DNA of 64,000 nucleotides from the NCBI GenBank assembly GCA_963761475.1, contig CAVXGT010000013.1:320438-384437 (forward strand), read 5' to 3'. Shown here in pieces: positions 52,290 to 60,985 of this stretch. Both the position numbers and the translations under genes were made by a program. Origin of the DNA: Ga0077555 sp963761475 (GTDB lineage Bacteria; Pseudomonadota; Alphaproteobacteria; Rhizobiales; Hyphomicrobiaceae). Each line of letters starts with the position of its first letter. Position 1 is the stretch's first letter. The notes beneath the pieces were generated by a model that searched no databases, had not been told where the DNA came from, and saw only the letters and a program-made list of their open reading frames with translations.

Positions 52290-53360
52290 ATGCGCATCCT
52301 GAGACCGATTCTGCTGATAGCAGTCCCCCTTGTGGCCGTTGCCGGCGCCCTGTTGTGGTGGCTTTGGGGTGGACGGTATATTGCGACCGAAAACGCCTAC
52401 GTGAAGGCGGATATCGTGCACATCTCGTCGGAGGTGCCCGGTCGCGTGATCGAGGTGGGGATCAAGGATCACGCCACGGTCAAAAAGGGTGATCTGCTGC
52501 TCAAGATCGACCCCGAGCCCTACAAGATGGCGCTCGACAAATCGGAAGCCGAGCTGGACCAGGTACGGGCCCGGGTAGCGGCACTGCGGGCCGAGTATGC
52601 GGAATCGATGGCCGAGCTCAAGGAAGCCGAGGACAAGCTGTCGTTCTACAACGCGCAACGCGATCGCCAGCAGCGCCTCGTCGACAAGGGCGTGGGTCGG
52701 GCCTTCGTGTTCGAGGAGGCCGATAGCAACGCGGATGCCGCGCGCTCGCGGGTGACCGCTGCACGTCAGAAGAACCAGCGAGTCCTTGCTCAACTGGCTG
52801 GGGACCCGAAGATTGCAACCGAAGCCCATCCGCTCGTGCGCGAGAAGATGGCAGAACGTGATCGCGCCAAGCTCGACCTGGATCGCACGCTGGTGCGGGC
52901 GCCGCTGGCGGGTATGGCTGTGAACGTCAAGCTGCTGCCTGGTGAGCACGTCCGCTCGGGCACCCCCTTGTTCGCTCTGGTCGACGACAACTCGGCCTGG
53001 GTCGAGGCCAACTACAAGGAAACCGAGCTCACATTTGTGCGCCCCGGACAGACCGCCACCGTCGTACTGGACATCTACCCGGACGTGACGTGGAAGGCCG
53101 AAGTGACGAGCATCAGCCCTGCGACCGGCGCCGAATTCGCGCTGCTGCCGCCGCAGAATGCCTCGGGCAACTGGGTCAAGGTGGTGCAGAGGTTGCCGGT
53201 GCGCCTGAAACTCAAGTCGCCTGACGGCGCGGATCCACTGCCGCTGCGCGCCGGTATGACCGCGACCGTGACCGTCGATACACAGCGCGAGCGCCGGATC
53301 AGCTCGTTCTTTGGCGGACGGAGCGTCGCCGCGACTGTCAAGCCAGAGGCCCAGCGCTAA
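52290..53360 (+). CDS. EmrA/HlyD-type membrane fusion protein
   Basis: A 356-residue periplasmic adaptor for a tripartite efflux pump. It has an N-terminal anchor (ILLIAVPLVAVAGALLWWLW), first lipoyl half YVKADIVHISSEVPGRVIEV, and a coiled-coil hairpin at about 95-185. The second lipoyl half reads DRTLVRAPLAGMAVNVKLLP, and the beta-barrel includes LFALVDDNSAWVEANYKETE. The usual next gene, an EmrB-type MFS permease, is absent; a terminator and a convergent ABC operon follow. It must pair with a pump encoded elsewhere or be an orphan. Confidence 0.9.
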   Translation: MRILRPILLIAVPLVAVAGALLWWLWGGRYIATENAYVKADIVHISSEVPGRVIEVGIKDHATVKKGDLLLKIDPEPYKMALDKSEAELDQVRARVAALRAEYAESMAELKEAEDKLSFYNAQRDRQQRLVDKGVGRAFVFEEADSNADAARSRVTAARQKNQRVLAQLAGDPKIATEAHPLVREKMAERDRAKLDLDRTLVRAPLAGMAVNVKLLPGEHVRSGTPLFALVDDNSAWVEANYKETELTFVRPGQTATVVLDIYPDVTWKAEVTSISPATGAEFALLPPQNASGNWVKVVQRLPVRLKLKSPDGADPLPLRAGMTATVTVDTQRERRISSFFGGRSVAATVKPEAQR

Positions 53361-53450
53361 ACGCAGTTGGTGCTTACCGCGGGCGTTGGATGCGCCCCGC
53401 GGTGAGACATTCGACGGCGGCGCGGCCGCGACAAAAGCGATGCAAATGAG

Positions 53451-53484
53451 ACGGCCCGTGTACCTTCCGGTTCGCGGGCCGTTT
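53451..53484 (+). terminator. Terminator after the emrA-like gene
   Basis: 8-bp stem ACGGCCCG/CGGGCCGT with a 16-nt loop, followed by TTTC. It lies 90 bp after the emrA-like stop on the plus strand. Confidence 0.6.
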
Positions 53485-53633
53485 CAATTCTGGCGCTCGG
53501 GGATTGGCGGGCTCGACGCCCGCAATTCTCGAGAGCAATGGCGCGGCCATTACCGGCGGTCGGGTCAGACCGTCTGCCTGCTCGCGACTGCGATCATCAG
53601 GCGGACCCGCATTTCACCTAATGCGGATCCGGC

Positions 53634-54824
53634 TCAGTTGCTCTTTGGGGCAAGCGGCGGCAACACCTGGGGGCCACCGGGGGCGGGCTTGGCCACTGCG
53701 GAGGCAAGGCCATCCTTGTTCCCGCCAGGCACCGTGGTCGTGGCGGCACCGGCGACAGGAAGCTCGCGGAAGAAGGCGTCGACGCGCATCCCGGGCAGCA
53801 GGGGGGTGTCGGGGTCGATTTCGACCATCACCTCCAGTACGTCGAGATCATTGGGGCGCCGGGGGCCCTTGCGTGCGATCTGGGGCGCTCGCATGGCCTT
53901 GGTGATGCTGGCGACCTTGCCGTTGAACTCGCGGCTAGGGAAGGCGTCGGCCTTCAGCACGACCTGCTGGCCGACAGTGATCTTGGAAACATAGTGCTCC
54001 TCGACCTCGATGCGGGCCCGCAGGGCCGACAGGTTGCCGACGACGACCAGTGTCTGCTCGGGCGACGCCGAGGCGAGTTCACCGACCTTGGCGTTCAGCT
54101 GCAGCACCGTCGCGTCAACAGGCGCACGCACGCGCGTGCGCTCGAGGGCCACCTCTGCCAGCGTCAGGTCGGTGCGCGAGCCGGTGAGGCCTGCCTCCAA
54201 CCGGGTCGGCAACGGGGCGCCGGTGGCGAGTTGGGCCTGGCGAAGATCCTCGCGCTCCTGCTCGACGCGCTGGAGGGCCTCCGACAGCACCTTACGTTGC
54301 GCATCGAGTTGCGTGTCGCTGACGGAGCCCGCCTGCTCGGCGCGCTCGCGCAGGAGGCGATCGAGGCCGATGCGGGCCAAGGCAATGGAACGCAGAGTGT
54401 TGCTCAGGCGGTCCTCGGCCGTGCGCCGGTCCTGGGTGAGCTTCGGAACATTGGTCTCGGAATCGCGCTCGCGCTTGCGGACGCCGACTTCCGCCTCGGC
54501 GGCCAGGATCCGGGCAAGGGCATCGCGGTCGTCGATACGCACGAGAACATCGCCAGCGCGCACGACGTCGTTGACATTGACGAGTACCTGCTCGATGCGA
54601 CCGGCGGCCAGTGAAGCCAGCTTGATCTCGCCGTCCTTGGGCTCGACGCGGCCGGAGGCTGAGGCTGCCCAGCGCGGAAGGGGTTGGACCTCGACCGCTG
54701 CCGGCGCCTTCTTGTCAGCCGGCTTCATTCCACCCTCGCCCAGATACTGGATGCCGACGGCGACGCCGATGGCGGCTACGGCGGCCAGGGCCAGGGGAAG
54801 CAGAGGTGAGGTGTTGCTCGACAT
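53634..54824 (-). CDS. DevB-like membrane fusion protein of an ABC exporter
   Basis: A 396-residue adaptor with an N-terminal anchor (LLPLALAAVAAIGVAVGIQY). The first lipoyl half is SASGRVEPKDGEIKLASLAA with GRIEQVLVNVNDVVRAGDVL. A long coiled coil spans about 100-215, the second lipoyl half is RTRVRAPVDATVLQLNAKVG, and the beta-barrel region contains RIEVEEHYVSKITVGQQVV. It is the last gene of a devC-devA-devB-type operon, 5 bp after the ATPase. DevBCA systems export glycolipids in cyanobacteria; here the substrate is unknown. Confidence 0.88.
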   Translation of the reverse strand: MSSNTSPLLPLALAAVAAIGVAVGIQYLGEGGMKPADKKAPAAVEVQPLPRWAASASGRVEPKDGEIKLASLAAGRIEQVLVNVNDVVRAGDVLVRIDDRDALARILAAEAEVGVRKRERDSETNVPKLTQDRRTAEDRLSNTLRSIALARIGLDRLLRERAEQAGSVSDTQLDAQRKVLSEALQRVEQEREDLRQAQLATGAPLPTRLEAGLTGSRTDLTLAEVALERTRVRAPVDATVLQLNAKVGELASASPEQTLVVVGNLSALRARIEVEEHYVSKITVGQQVVLKADAFPSREFNGKVASITKAMRAPQIARKGPRRPNDLDVLEVMVEIDPDTPLLPGMRVDAFFRELPVAGAATTTVPGGNKDGLASAVAKPAPGGPQVLPPLAPKSN

Positions 54825-54829
54825 GGTAC

Positions 54830-55570
54830 TCAGGCCTTTTCCTTGGTCTTTTTCGGCACCGACTTGCGGCGCTGGGGTGTCTGGCGCTCCTCGCTGACGA
54901 TGCGGCCGTCCTCGATGTGGACGATGCGGTCTGCGTAAGGCAGCGTGCGATTGTCGTGCGTGACGGCGAGGATAGCGCGGCTGCTGTCGGCGGCCAGCTC
55001 GGAGAGCAGGGCCATGACGTTCTGTCCGTTCTCGGAATCGAGCGCGGCGGTCGGCTCATCGGCGAGCAAGAGCGCCGGCTCGCCGGCAAGTGCGCGAGCA
55101 ATGGCAACACGCTGTTGCTCACCGCCCGACAGGTTGCGCGGGTAGTTGCGCAGTCGATGGGCGAGGCCTACGGCGGTCAAGGCGCGCTTGGCTTCTTCCT
55201 GGGCGGCCGAGCCGCGAATGCCACGAACATCGAGGGCAAGACGGACGTTCTCGGTGGCGTTCAAGGTTGGAAATAGGTTGTAGGACTGGAACACGAAGCC
55301 GATGTTGCGCCGGCGCAGGGCCGCGAGGCCTTCGGGGTCCAGCGATTGCGTGGGCTGGCCCAGGATCGACAGCTCCCCCTCGGTCGGCGACAGGATGCAG
55401 CCGAGGATGGACAGCAGCGTCGTCTTGCCGGACCCCGATGGGCCCATCATCAAGGTGAGCTCGCCGGCCTTCAGCTCGAGGTCGACGCCCTTCAAAGCGC
55501 GGACCATGCCGGCGCCCTGGCCGAGCTCCTTGACGATGCCTTTCGCCTTCAGAATGACAGGGCTGCTCAT
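54830..55570 (-). CDS. DevA-like ABC transporter ATPase
   Basis: A 246-residue ATPase of the LolD/MacB/DevA class. The start MSSPVILKAKGIVKELGQG at 55570 overlaps the permease stop as ATGA. Walker A GPSGSGKTTLL near 45, Q-loop FQSYNLFPTLNATENV, signature LSGGEQQRVAIARAL near 148 and Walker B LLLADEPTAALDSENG near 168. It powers the DevC-like permease. The Lys-rich C-terminal tail is unusual but short. Confidence 0.93.
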   Translation of the reverse strand: MSSPVILKAKGIVKELGQGAGMVRALKGVDLELKAGELTLMMGPSGSGKTTLLSILGCILSPTEGELSILGQPTQSLDPEGLAALRRRNIGFVFQSYNLFPTLNATENVRLALDVRGIRGSAAQEEAKRALTAVGLAHRLRNYPRNLSGGEQQRVAIARALAGEPALLLADEPTAALDSENGQNVMALLSELAADSSRAILAVTHDNRTLPYADRIVHIEDGRIVSEERQTPQRRKSVPKKTKEKA

Positions 55571-56697
55571 CGGGCAAACACCATTGCTGGATCGATGCGC
55601 GTGACCTTCATGATCGCCGCCAAGGCCGAGATGGCGCACATGAAGACGGTGAGCGCGAGGAGACCGATGGCGAGGCCCGGGGTCATGATGATGGGGAGGG
55701 CCGAGTTCTTCGAGGCCTGGATGATAACGAGGGCGATCGCCATGCCAAGCCCGTAGCCGATGGCCGCAGACAGCGCCGCCTGCAGCAGGATCACCTTGTG
55801 GATGTAGCCGGACGAGGACCCCAGCGCGCGCAGGGTCGCGAACTCGTTCAGGTGGTCCTTGGTGCTGGAGTAGAGCGTCTGGGCGACGATCACAGTGCCG
55901 ACGAGGGTGCCGAGCACGGCGCCGCCGATGAGCGCGATACCGGCGCCCGTTGAAAACAACCAATGGGCGAGGCTGCGCTCCCGGAAGGTTTCGGTGGCGA
56001 GCACTTCGACGTCGGACGGCAGGCGGTCGACCAGCGCGCGGCGCACGGTCTCGCGATCGGCGCCAGAGGCGAGCTTGACCAGAAGGAAGGTGGTCTGGTC
56101 GCCGGTCAGGTTCTGGATCTCGCGGGCGCGAGCCAGCGGCATGAATACGTAGGGTGCCGTCGTAAACGAGCGGATACCCTCGGTCATGGCAACGACGCGC
56201 ACGCGCGTGGTGTCGATCTGGGCGGTGTCGCCGAGGCCGGTGATGCCGAGATCCTCGAGATAGGTCTTGTCGACGGCGATGGCGTTGGGGTGGAACAGGG
56301 CTGCGGTGTCGCCCGCCACCACATCCCATGGCTTCAGGCCGCCTGGTGTCATGTCGGTGCCGACGACGACGGAGAGCGCCGTGCCCCCCTTCGGCTTGCG
56401 CCATTCGTTGAAGGCGGCGACCAGCGGCTCGACGGAAGCGACGCCTGGAACGGAGAGAGCGATATAGCGCTCGCGGCCGTTGAGAGTCCCGGATTCCTCG
56501 AAACTCTTGGCGCCGAACGAGGTGATCCAAAGATCGGCGGGGGCGTTCTCGATCATTCCGATGATCATCTTGCGGGCGCCGAGATAAAGCCCGAGCTGGA
56601 CAGCGACGAGAACGATCGAAAACAGGATGCCGACCAGCGTCACGACGAGCCGGATGCGGTCATGGAACAGGTTACGAAAGGCGAGGGTCAATACCAT
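55567..56697 (-). CDS. DevC-like FtsX-family ABC permease
   Basis: A 376-residue permease with four membrane segments in the MacB/FtsX layout. One is near residue 18-38 (LVVTLVGILFSIVLVAVQLG), then come a large periplasmic domain and three near 255-370 (AGIALIGGAVLGTLVGTVIV, ALSAAIGYGLGMAIALVIIQ, LAIGLLALTVFMCAISALAA). The periplasmic part (ADLWITSFGAKSFEESGTLN) is DevC-like. It is the first gene of the minus-strand operon. Confidence 0.9.
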   Translation of the reverse strand: MVLTLAFRNLFHDRIRLVVTLVGILFSIVLVAVQLGLYLGARKMIIGMIENAPADLWITSFGAKSFEESGTLNGRERYIALSVPGVASVEPLVAAFNEWRKPKGGTALSVVVGTDMTPGGLKPWDVVAGDTAALFHPNAIAVDKTYLEDLGITGLGDTAQIDTTRVRVVAMTEGIRSFTTAPYVFMPLARAREIQNLTGDQTTFLLVKLASGADRETVRRALVDRLPSDVEVLATETFRERSLAHWLFSTGAGIALIGGAVLGTLVGTVIVAQTLYSSTKDHLNEFATLRALGSSSGYIHKVILLQAALSAAIGYGLGMAIALVIIQASKNSALPIIMTPGLAIGLLALTVFMCAISALAAIMKVTRIDPAMVFAR

Positions 56698-57081
56698 CGG
56701 ATACGGTTGCTACTCATTCGGGCGGCCAGGGATCGGCATGCCAGACAACTGGCCGCCACGCTAAGGGTGAAGCCTTTAGATTTTCCGTCTCCGGGTCACC
56801 TTACCTTCGCGGAGGGCGGTAGGGGCGTACGGCATCCTATATAAGGGCAGACCGACGTGACTGCCTCGCATGGCGTCTTTCAAGGTAAAGGCCCCTGAGC
56901 AGGGCGATCACGTTGCCTCGCCTCGTTTACCAAACGGCAAGCTGCCTTGCCGATGCCAAGTTTTCCGGCGTATTGGAGCCATGACCCGCTTTTGTCAACG
57001 GCTGCAGCAGCGCCCAACACATTTGCAGATGCATGCTGCACCAGCTGCGGCGGGTCAAGTGAAGCTTCAGGACCCAGTGCC
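56698..57081. other. Divergent intergenic region devC-like / DUF2147
   Basis: 384 bp. A TATATAAG sequence near 56838 is the most promoter-like element, but no matching -35 is clear. Weak open frames here do not resemble known proteins. Confidence 0.35.
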
Positions 57082-57648
57082 ATGATCAAATTGCAAAGTT
57101 TGAGCCGAAGCCCGGCGCGCGCCGCCTTGCGGCTCGGTAGCGGCCTATTTGCCGCGGGCTTGCTGGCGATAGCCGCGGCCCAAGCACAGACAACGAGCCA
57201 GAGCCGGACAAGTGGCGTTCCGCCGCAGCCAGTCGCCGGTCCCGTCGGCATATGGATCGACCATACCGGACGGGGAGCGGTCGAGATCGTGCCCTGCGAG
57301 AGCAATCTTTGTGGGCGCATCGTTTGGATGCAGCAGCCGCTCGACAAGCGGGGCAAGGTGCTGCGGGACAAGCTCAACGGTGATACCCGGCTGCGCCAGC
57401 GGACGATCTGTGGGATGCAGGTGATCGGCGGCCTCAGGGCGATGCGCGACGGCTCGTGGGACGGGGGATGGATCTATGATCCCGAGCAGGGGGAGAGTTT
57501 CGACGTCGAGTTGCGCATGCGCGCGCCGGACGTGTTGCAGGTCAAGGGCTACAAGGGCCTGAAGTTCCTAAGCGAGACGTTCCAATGGCATCGGGCGCCG
57601 CAGCAGACGGCGCTGCCGGCCTGCCCGAAAACGACCGATCCCGCTTGA
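57082..57648 (+). CDS. DUF2147 family exported protein
   Basis: A 188-residue protein with signal peptide (LRLGSGLFAAGLLAIAAAQA). The DUF2147 domain follows from GIWIDHTGRGAVEIVPCESN with LCGRIVWMQQPLDKRGK, GGLRAMRDGSWDGGWIYDPE and LQVKGYKGLKFLSETFQWHR. These small lipocalin-like domains are common in envelope proteins of proteobacteria; the function is unknown. Two cysteines near the start (CESNLCGR) are typical and may form a disulfide. The GNAT gene follows after 11 bp. Confidence 0.9.
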   Translation: MIKLQSLSRSPARAALRLGSGLFAAGLLAIAAAQAQTTSQSRTSGVPPQPVAGPVGIWIDHTGRGAVEIVPCESNLCGRIVWMQQPLDKRGKVLRDKLNGDTRLRQRTICGMQVIGGLRAMRDGSWDGGWIYDPEQGESFDVELRMRAPDVLQVKGYKGLKFLSETFQWHRAPQQTALPACPKTTDPA

Positions 57649-57659
57649 CGAGGACGTGC

Positions 57660-58205
57660 ATGGATGTGCCGCCGGCCCAAGACGAAGCTGCGCGTCTACG
57701 GGGCGAGGGCAACTTGAGCCTGCGTCCACTCAAGGGTGGCGACCGCGAGGCATTGCGCGGCTGGCTGGCGTTGCCGGCCGTGCGTCTTGTCTGGGGATCG
57801 CGGGCCACGGCGGACGCCGAGGTCGGCGTTGCGCTCGCAAGCGAGAGCGCGATATGCCGGATGATCGACTGCGACGGTGCGGCGATCGGCTATGCCCATG
57901 CCCTCGATTGCGCTCTGATCGGGGGCGATCACGCTTCGGTGCTGCCACCGGGAACATGGGACTGCGCCGTGCTGATCGCGTCGCAATCCCACCGCGGCAA
58001 GGGATATGGCGGGCGCGCCCTGGCACGGCTCGTTGATGACGTGTTTCAAACCACATTCGCCCAGAGCTGCGTCATCCGAGTGCCTGTTGCCAGCGAGGCG
58101 GCAGTGAGGGCGGTCGAGGCGGCAGGCTTCAGGTGGGTGCGCATCAGCGGCGACCCGGGCCTTGGGCCGGTTTGGGTGATGCAGGCCGAGCGACCGGCTC
58201 GTTGA
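57660..58205 (+). CDS. GNAT family N-acetyltransferase
   Basis: A 181-residue protein from ATG at 57660, preceded by GAGG. The AAC(6')/RimL-like GNAT core begins LSLRPLKGGDREALRGWLAL. The acetyl-CoA site is in AVLIASQSHRGKGYGGRALA (R-G-K-G-Y-G), followed by CVIRVPVASEAAVRAVEAAG. The substrate is unknown. Probably co-transcribed with the DUF2147 gene. Confidence 0.83.
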   Translation: MDVPPAQDEAARLRGEGNLSLRPLKGGDREALRGWLALPAVRLVWGSRATADAEVGVALASESAICRMIDCDGAAIGYAHALDCALIGGDHASVLPPGTWDCAVLIASQSHRGKGYGGRALARLVDDVFQTTFAQSCVIRVPVASEAAVRAVEAAGFRWVRISGDPGLGPVWVMQAERPAR

Positions 58206-58267
58206 GCCTCGGCCCGTTGCCGTCGTGCTCACGATACGCGTCCTCCGCTCCAGCATTGGCGAGCCCC

Positions 58268-58801
58268 TCAGCCCCGTCCATGGGCCGTGAGATAAGTCCT
58301 GGTCGCGGCAAGCAAATCGTCGTAGGCGACCTTCAAGCCCTGAGCCGTCACGCATAAGCCATCGGCGCCCAGCGCGGCATTGGCGGTACGGGTCATGCGC
58401 GCAATCCGGGAAAGCTCGAGCTGCGCCTCTATGTCGGGATCGACGGCAAGGACCATGACCTGCTGGCCCTTGTAGTCCCACGTAGAGATGCCATGCACTG
58501 CTGTCCACGGCACTTCGCGTGCGGCAATGCGTGTGTCGGTGATACCGGTCGGGGTCAATGTCACCACAGGGCCGGTCTCGGTGATGGCGCGCCACAAGAC
58601 CAACATCGTCGCCAGGCCGAAAAAGGCCAATCCGAGCCACCCGTTAGCGCGTGCGAGCCAGTCGTTCTCGGTGCCCGGCAACAGGCCGCCTGCCAGTACA
58701 CCACTCAACCCCGTCATGAGGATGCCAAGCACGCCGAGGCCAAGCATTCTCCAGGACGAGCCAGCAAATGCAAGGGTCCGGGAAACGTCCACTGAGGCCA
58801 T
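58268..58801 (-). CDS. Two-TM membrane protein with PH-like domain, unknown function
   Basis: A 177-residue protein from ATG at 58801. Two transmembrane segments lie at about 18-42 (MLGLGVLGILMTGLSGVLAG) and 55-72 (LGLAFFGLATMLVLWRAI). A cytoplasmic PH-like beta domain follows (VVTLTPTGITDTRIAAREVP with WTAVHGISTWDYKGQQVMVL). Similar membrane-PH proteins (STM3941-like) are common and uncharacterised. It starts 22 bp after the purQ stop. Confidence 0.7.
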   Translation of the reverse strand: MASVDVSRTLAFAGSSWRMLGLGVLGILMTGLSGVLAGGLLPGTENDWLARANGWLGLAFFGLATMLVLWRAITETGPVVTLTPTGITDTRIAAREVPWTAVHGISTWDYKGQQVMVLAVDPDIEAQLELSRIARMTRTANAALGADGLCVTAQGLKVAYDDLLAATRTYLTAHGRG

Positions 58802-58823
58802 GAACGCACCCTGCCCTGACCGC

Positions 58824-59519
58824 TCAAGCCGCGAGCGAGGCCATCGCGCTCTCGAAGACCCGGCGGCCATCAGCCGAGCCCAGAATGGCGTCGAAATGGC
58901 GCTCGGGGTGCGGCATCATGCCAACGATCCGGCGGCGCTCGCAACAAATGCCGGCGATGTTGTTGATGGAGCCGTTGGGATTGGCCGAGGGCTCGGCCTC
59001 CCCGCTCTCGGGATCGACATAGCGAAAGACCACGCGGCCGCCGTTCTCCAGTCGGTCGAGGGTATCCTCGTCGGCGAAATAGTTGCCGTCGCCATGAGCC
59101 ACGGGCACGTTGATGATCTCGCCTGCCTTGTAGGCGCGCGTGAAAACGGTATCGGGCTGTTCGACGCTCAGGAATGTGTCCCGACACACGAAGCGCAGCG
59201 AGGCGTTACGCTGCAGAACCCCCGGCAGGAGCCCCGTCTCGCACAGCACCTGGAAGCCGTTGCAGATGCCGAGCACGGGCGTGCCGGCCTTCGCCTTTGC
59301 GACGACGTCGCGCATGACGTTGGCGTGCGCCGCCATGGCTCCGCACCTGAGATAGTCGCCGTATGAGAAGCCGCCGGGCAGTACGATGATGTCGGTTGCT
59401 GGCACACTCGTTTCGCCATGCCAGACCATCTGGGCCGGCTTGCCGGTAATGGCCTCGAGGGCGACCTTGACGTCGCGGTCGCAGTTGGAGCCCGGGAAGA
59501 CGATGACGGCAGCGCGCAT
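58824..59519 (-). CDS. purQ: Phosphoribosylformylglycinamidine synthase, glutaminase subunit
   Basis: Class I glutamine amidotransferase that supplies ammonia to PurL for FGAM formation in purine synthesis. 231 residues: starts MRAAVIVFPGSNCDRDVKVA, has catalytic Cys in GTPVLGICNGFQVLCETGLL, and the His/Glu pair in RIVGMMPHPERHFDAILGS. It forms a complex with PurS and PurL. In this window it is separated from purS by an oppositely oriented gene. Confidence 0.97.
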   Translation of the reverse strand: MRAAVIVFPGSNCDRDVKVALEAITGKPAQMVWHGETSVPATDIIVLPGGFSYGDYLRCGAMAAHANVMRDVVAKAKAGTPVLGICNGFQVLCETGLLPGVLQRNASLRFVCRDTFLSVEQPDTVFTRAYKAGEIINVPVAHGDGNYFADEDTLDRLENGGRVVFRYVDPESGEAEPSANPNGSINNIAGICCERRRIVGMMPHPERHFDAILGSADGRRVFESAMASLAA

Positions 59520-59648
59520 GGGTTGGCTATCCCGCTAGGTTTCGGCCTGGGATCGGTAGCAGATGTTGGCCGTTTACTGCAACTTGGCAAACATCGCCTA
59601 TCCTCACTCGTAGCAACGGGTTGGCTTCGAGTTGTAGAGGGCGGAATA

Positions 59649-60386
59649 TTGGTTGAGCTGCTAACTTCGATCGTCAAGACGGCCTTGTCCCGGCTCGGCA
59701 TTTTCCTGTTGCTGGCCGGCATGGTGCCATTGGCGTTGCAAGCGTTCGGCGCCTATCAAAGCGAGCGAGCAGAGGCGCAGGTCGTTGGCATCGACGCGTA
59801 TTGCCGGCTGAAGTCCTGCCCCAAATGCCGCCACCGTCGTAGCACTTGCGTGACGGCAGCGGCCAACCCGGCGTTGTCCGAAGGCCTTTCGGAGCGCAAA
59901 TATGTACGGCTGAGCTACGCCACCCGCGATGGACGACAGATTGTCGCCAAGGCTCGCACGACTCGACTCAATCTGGTCCACCCGCAGGTCGGCGACGTCA
60001 TTCCCATTCGCTATAGCCCTCGCCAACCCACCTCGGTCAGGCCAGCGGACGGCAAGCGGCTCAATGCGATCGGGTTCATCGTCTCCGGCATCGGCGTCGG
60101 CTTGCTCGCAATGCGTGGCCTGCTCGGCGTTTTCGGGCGCCTCCCGGCGGCCGGCACCCCCCTGCCCTCGCCAATTGATCTTGGCAAAAGCCTGCGGCGA
60201 GCGCACCGAAGAAAGCCATCGGAGACAGCCAAGACCCGGCCGAAACCGATCTCGCCGGCCTGGGGCGAGCCCGGCGACCGGCCGGTCAAGGCCGTTGTGG
60301 CGCTGCCCGACAACGTGCCGACGGTGGCGAAGCCTGCGCGCCGCCACAAGACCGGGCGCAACCGCGGCTTGCTCGGTTGGGGCTGA
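59649..60386 (+). CDS. DUF3592-like membrane protein with Arg/Lys-rich tail, inserted opposite to the pur genes
   Basis: About 245 residues. No ATG fits; TTG at 59649, with AGAGGG upstream, is the best start, giving LVELLTSIVKTALSRLGIFL. One transmembrane segment lies at about 13-33 and a second at about 138-158 (LNAIGFIVSGIGVGLLAMRG), flanking an extracytoplasmic domain that contains a cysteine cluster (YCRLKSCPKC) and VRLSYATRDGRQIVAKARTT. This is the DUF3592 layout. The last 80 residues are basic and Pro-rich. It lies between purS and purQ on the opposite strand. Confidence 0.65.
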   Translation: MVELLTSIVKTALSRLGIFLLLAGMVPLALQAFGAYQSERAEAQVVGIDAYCRLKSCPKCRHRRSTCVTAAANPALSEGLSERKYVRLSYATRDGRQIVAKARTTRLNLVHPQVGDVIPIRYSPRQPTSVRPADGKRLNAIGFIVSGIGVGLLAMRGLLGVFGRLPAAGTPLPSPIDLGKSLRRAHRRKPSETAKTRPKPISPAWGEPGDRPVKAVVALPDNVPTVAKPARRHKTGRNRGLLGWG

Positions 60387-60500
60387 GGGCCGCCTACAGC
60401 GCGAGCGAAGGCTTGGGCTGGCGCAGTGGATGACGGCGTGGACGGCGTTGTCCAGACCCCGCACTCATTCGGACGGGAAGCGGCGATGGCGACATTCTCC

Positions 60501-60647
60501 TCAGCCGAAGCGCCACCAAACCGCGAGCGCTGCCGCCAGCATTGGAATGAGGATGAAGATCGCTGCCTTGACCGCGAGATAACGGATCGCCCGGGCGGCG
60601 TCCTCGCGCTGGTTGGCCCGATGGGCAGGCTCAGGCGCCGAGCTCAT
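60501..60647 (-). CDS. 48-residue membrane protein overlapping purS (pur-associated small protein)
   Basis: Starts MSSAPEPAHRANQREDAARA at 60647, inside the last 17 bp of purS in another frame. It has one transmembrane helix, AAIFILIPMLAAALAVWWRF. Small membrane proteins next to purS/purQ are recurrent in alphaproteobacteria and are annotated as FGAM-synthase-associated; the role is unknown. The overlapping start suggests translational coupling to purS. Confidence 0.6.
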   Translation of the reverse strand: MSSAPEPAHRANQREDAARAIRYLAVKAAIFILIPMLAAALAVWWRFG

Positions 60648-60873
60648 AGCTGTAGTTCTCGATGACGAGATTGGCGAGCAACTCCCGGCACATCCGCTCG
60701 ACCTCGGCGCGTGCCTTGGTCTCGTCGGTCTCCTTGAGGTCGACCTCGATGTACTTGCCCTGGCGGACCTCGTCGACGCCGGCAAAGCCTAGGCTTGCAA
60801 GCGCATTCTGAATGGCCTTGCCCTGCGGATCGAGGACGCCGGTCTTCAAGGTGATCTTGATGCGGGCTTTCAT
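60631..60873 (-). CDS. purS: Phosphoribosylformylglycinamidine synthase, PurS subunit
   Basis: An 80-residue protein starting MKARIKITLKTGVLDPQGKA at 60873. It bridges PurL and PurQ in the three-subunit FGAM synthase of alphaproteobacteria and Gram-positives. Other landmarks: IQNALASLGFAGVDEVRQGK and the C-terminal CRELLANLVIENYSYEL. It lies 113 bp downstream of purC on the same strand. Confidence 0.96.
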   Translation of the reverse strand: MKARIKITLKTGVLDPQGKAIQNALASLGFAGVDEVRQGKYIEVDLKETDETKARAEVERMCRELLANLVIENYSYELGA

Positions 60874-60985
60874 GTGTCCCGGGCTTTCGATTGCGTGGAC
60901 GAACACGGCTGGGGATGTGGAAACGGCACCGCTCGAGGGTGCCGTTCACCAGCTCGGAGTTCCCTACTCCCTAATCGACCAGCTT

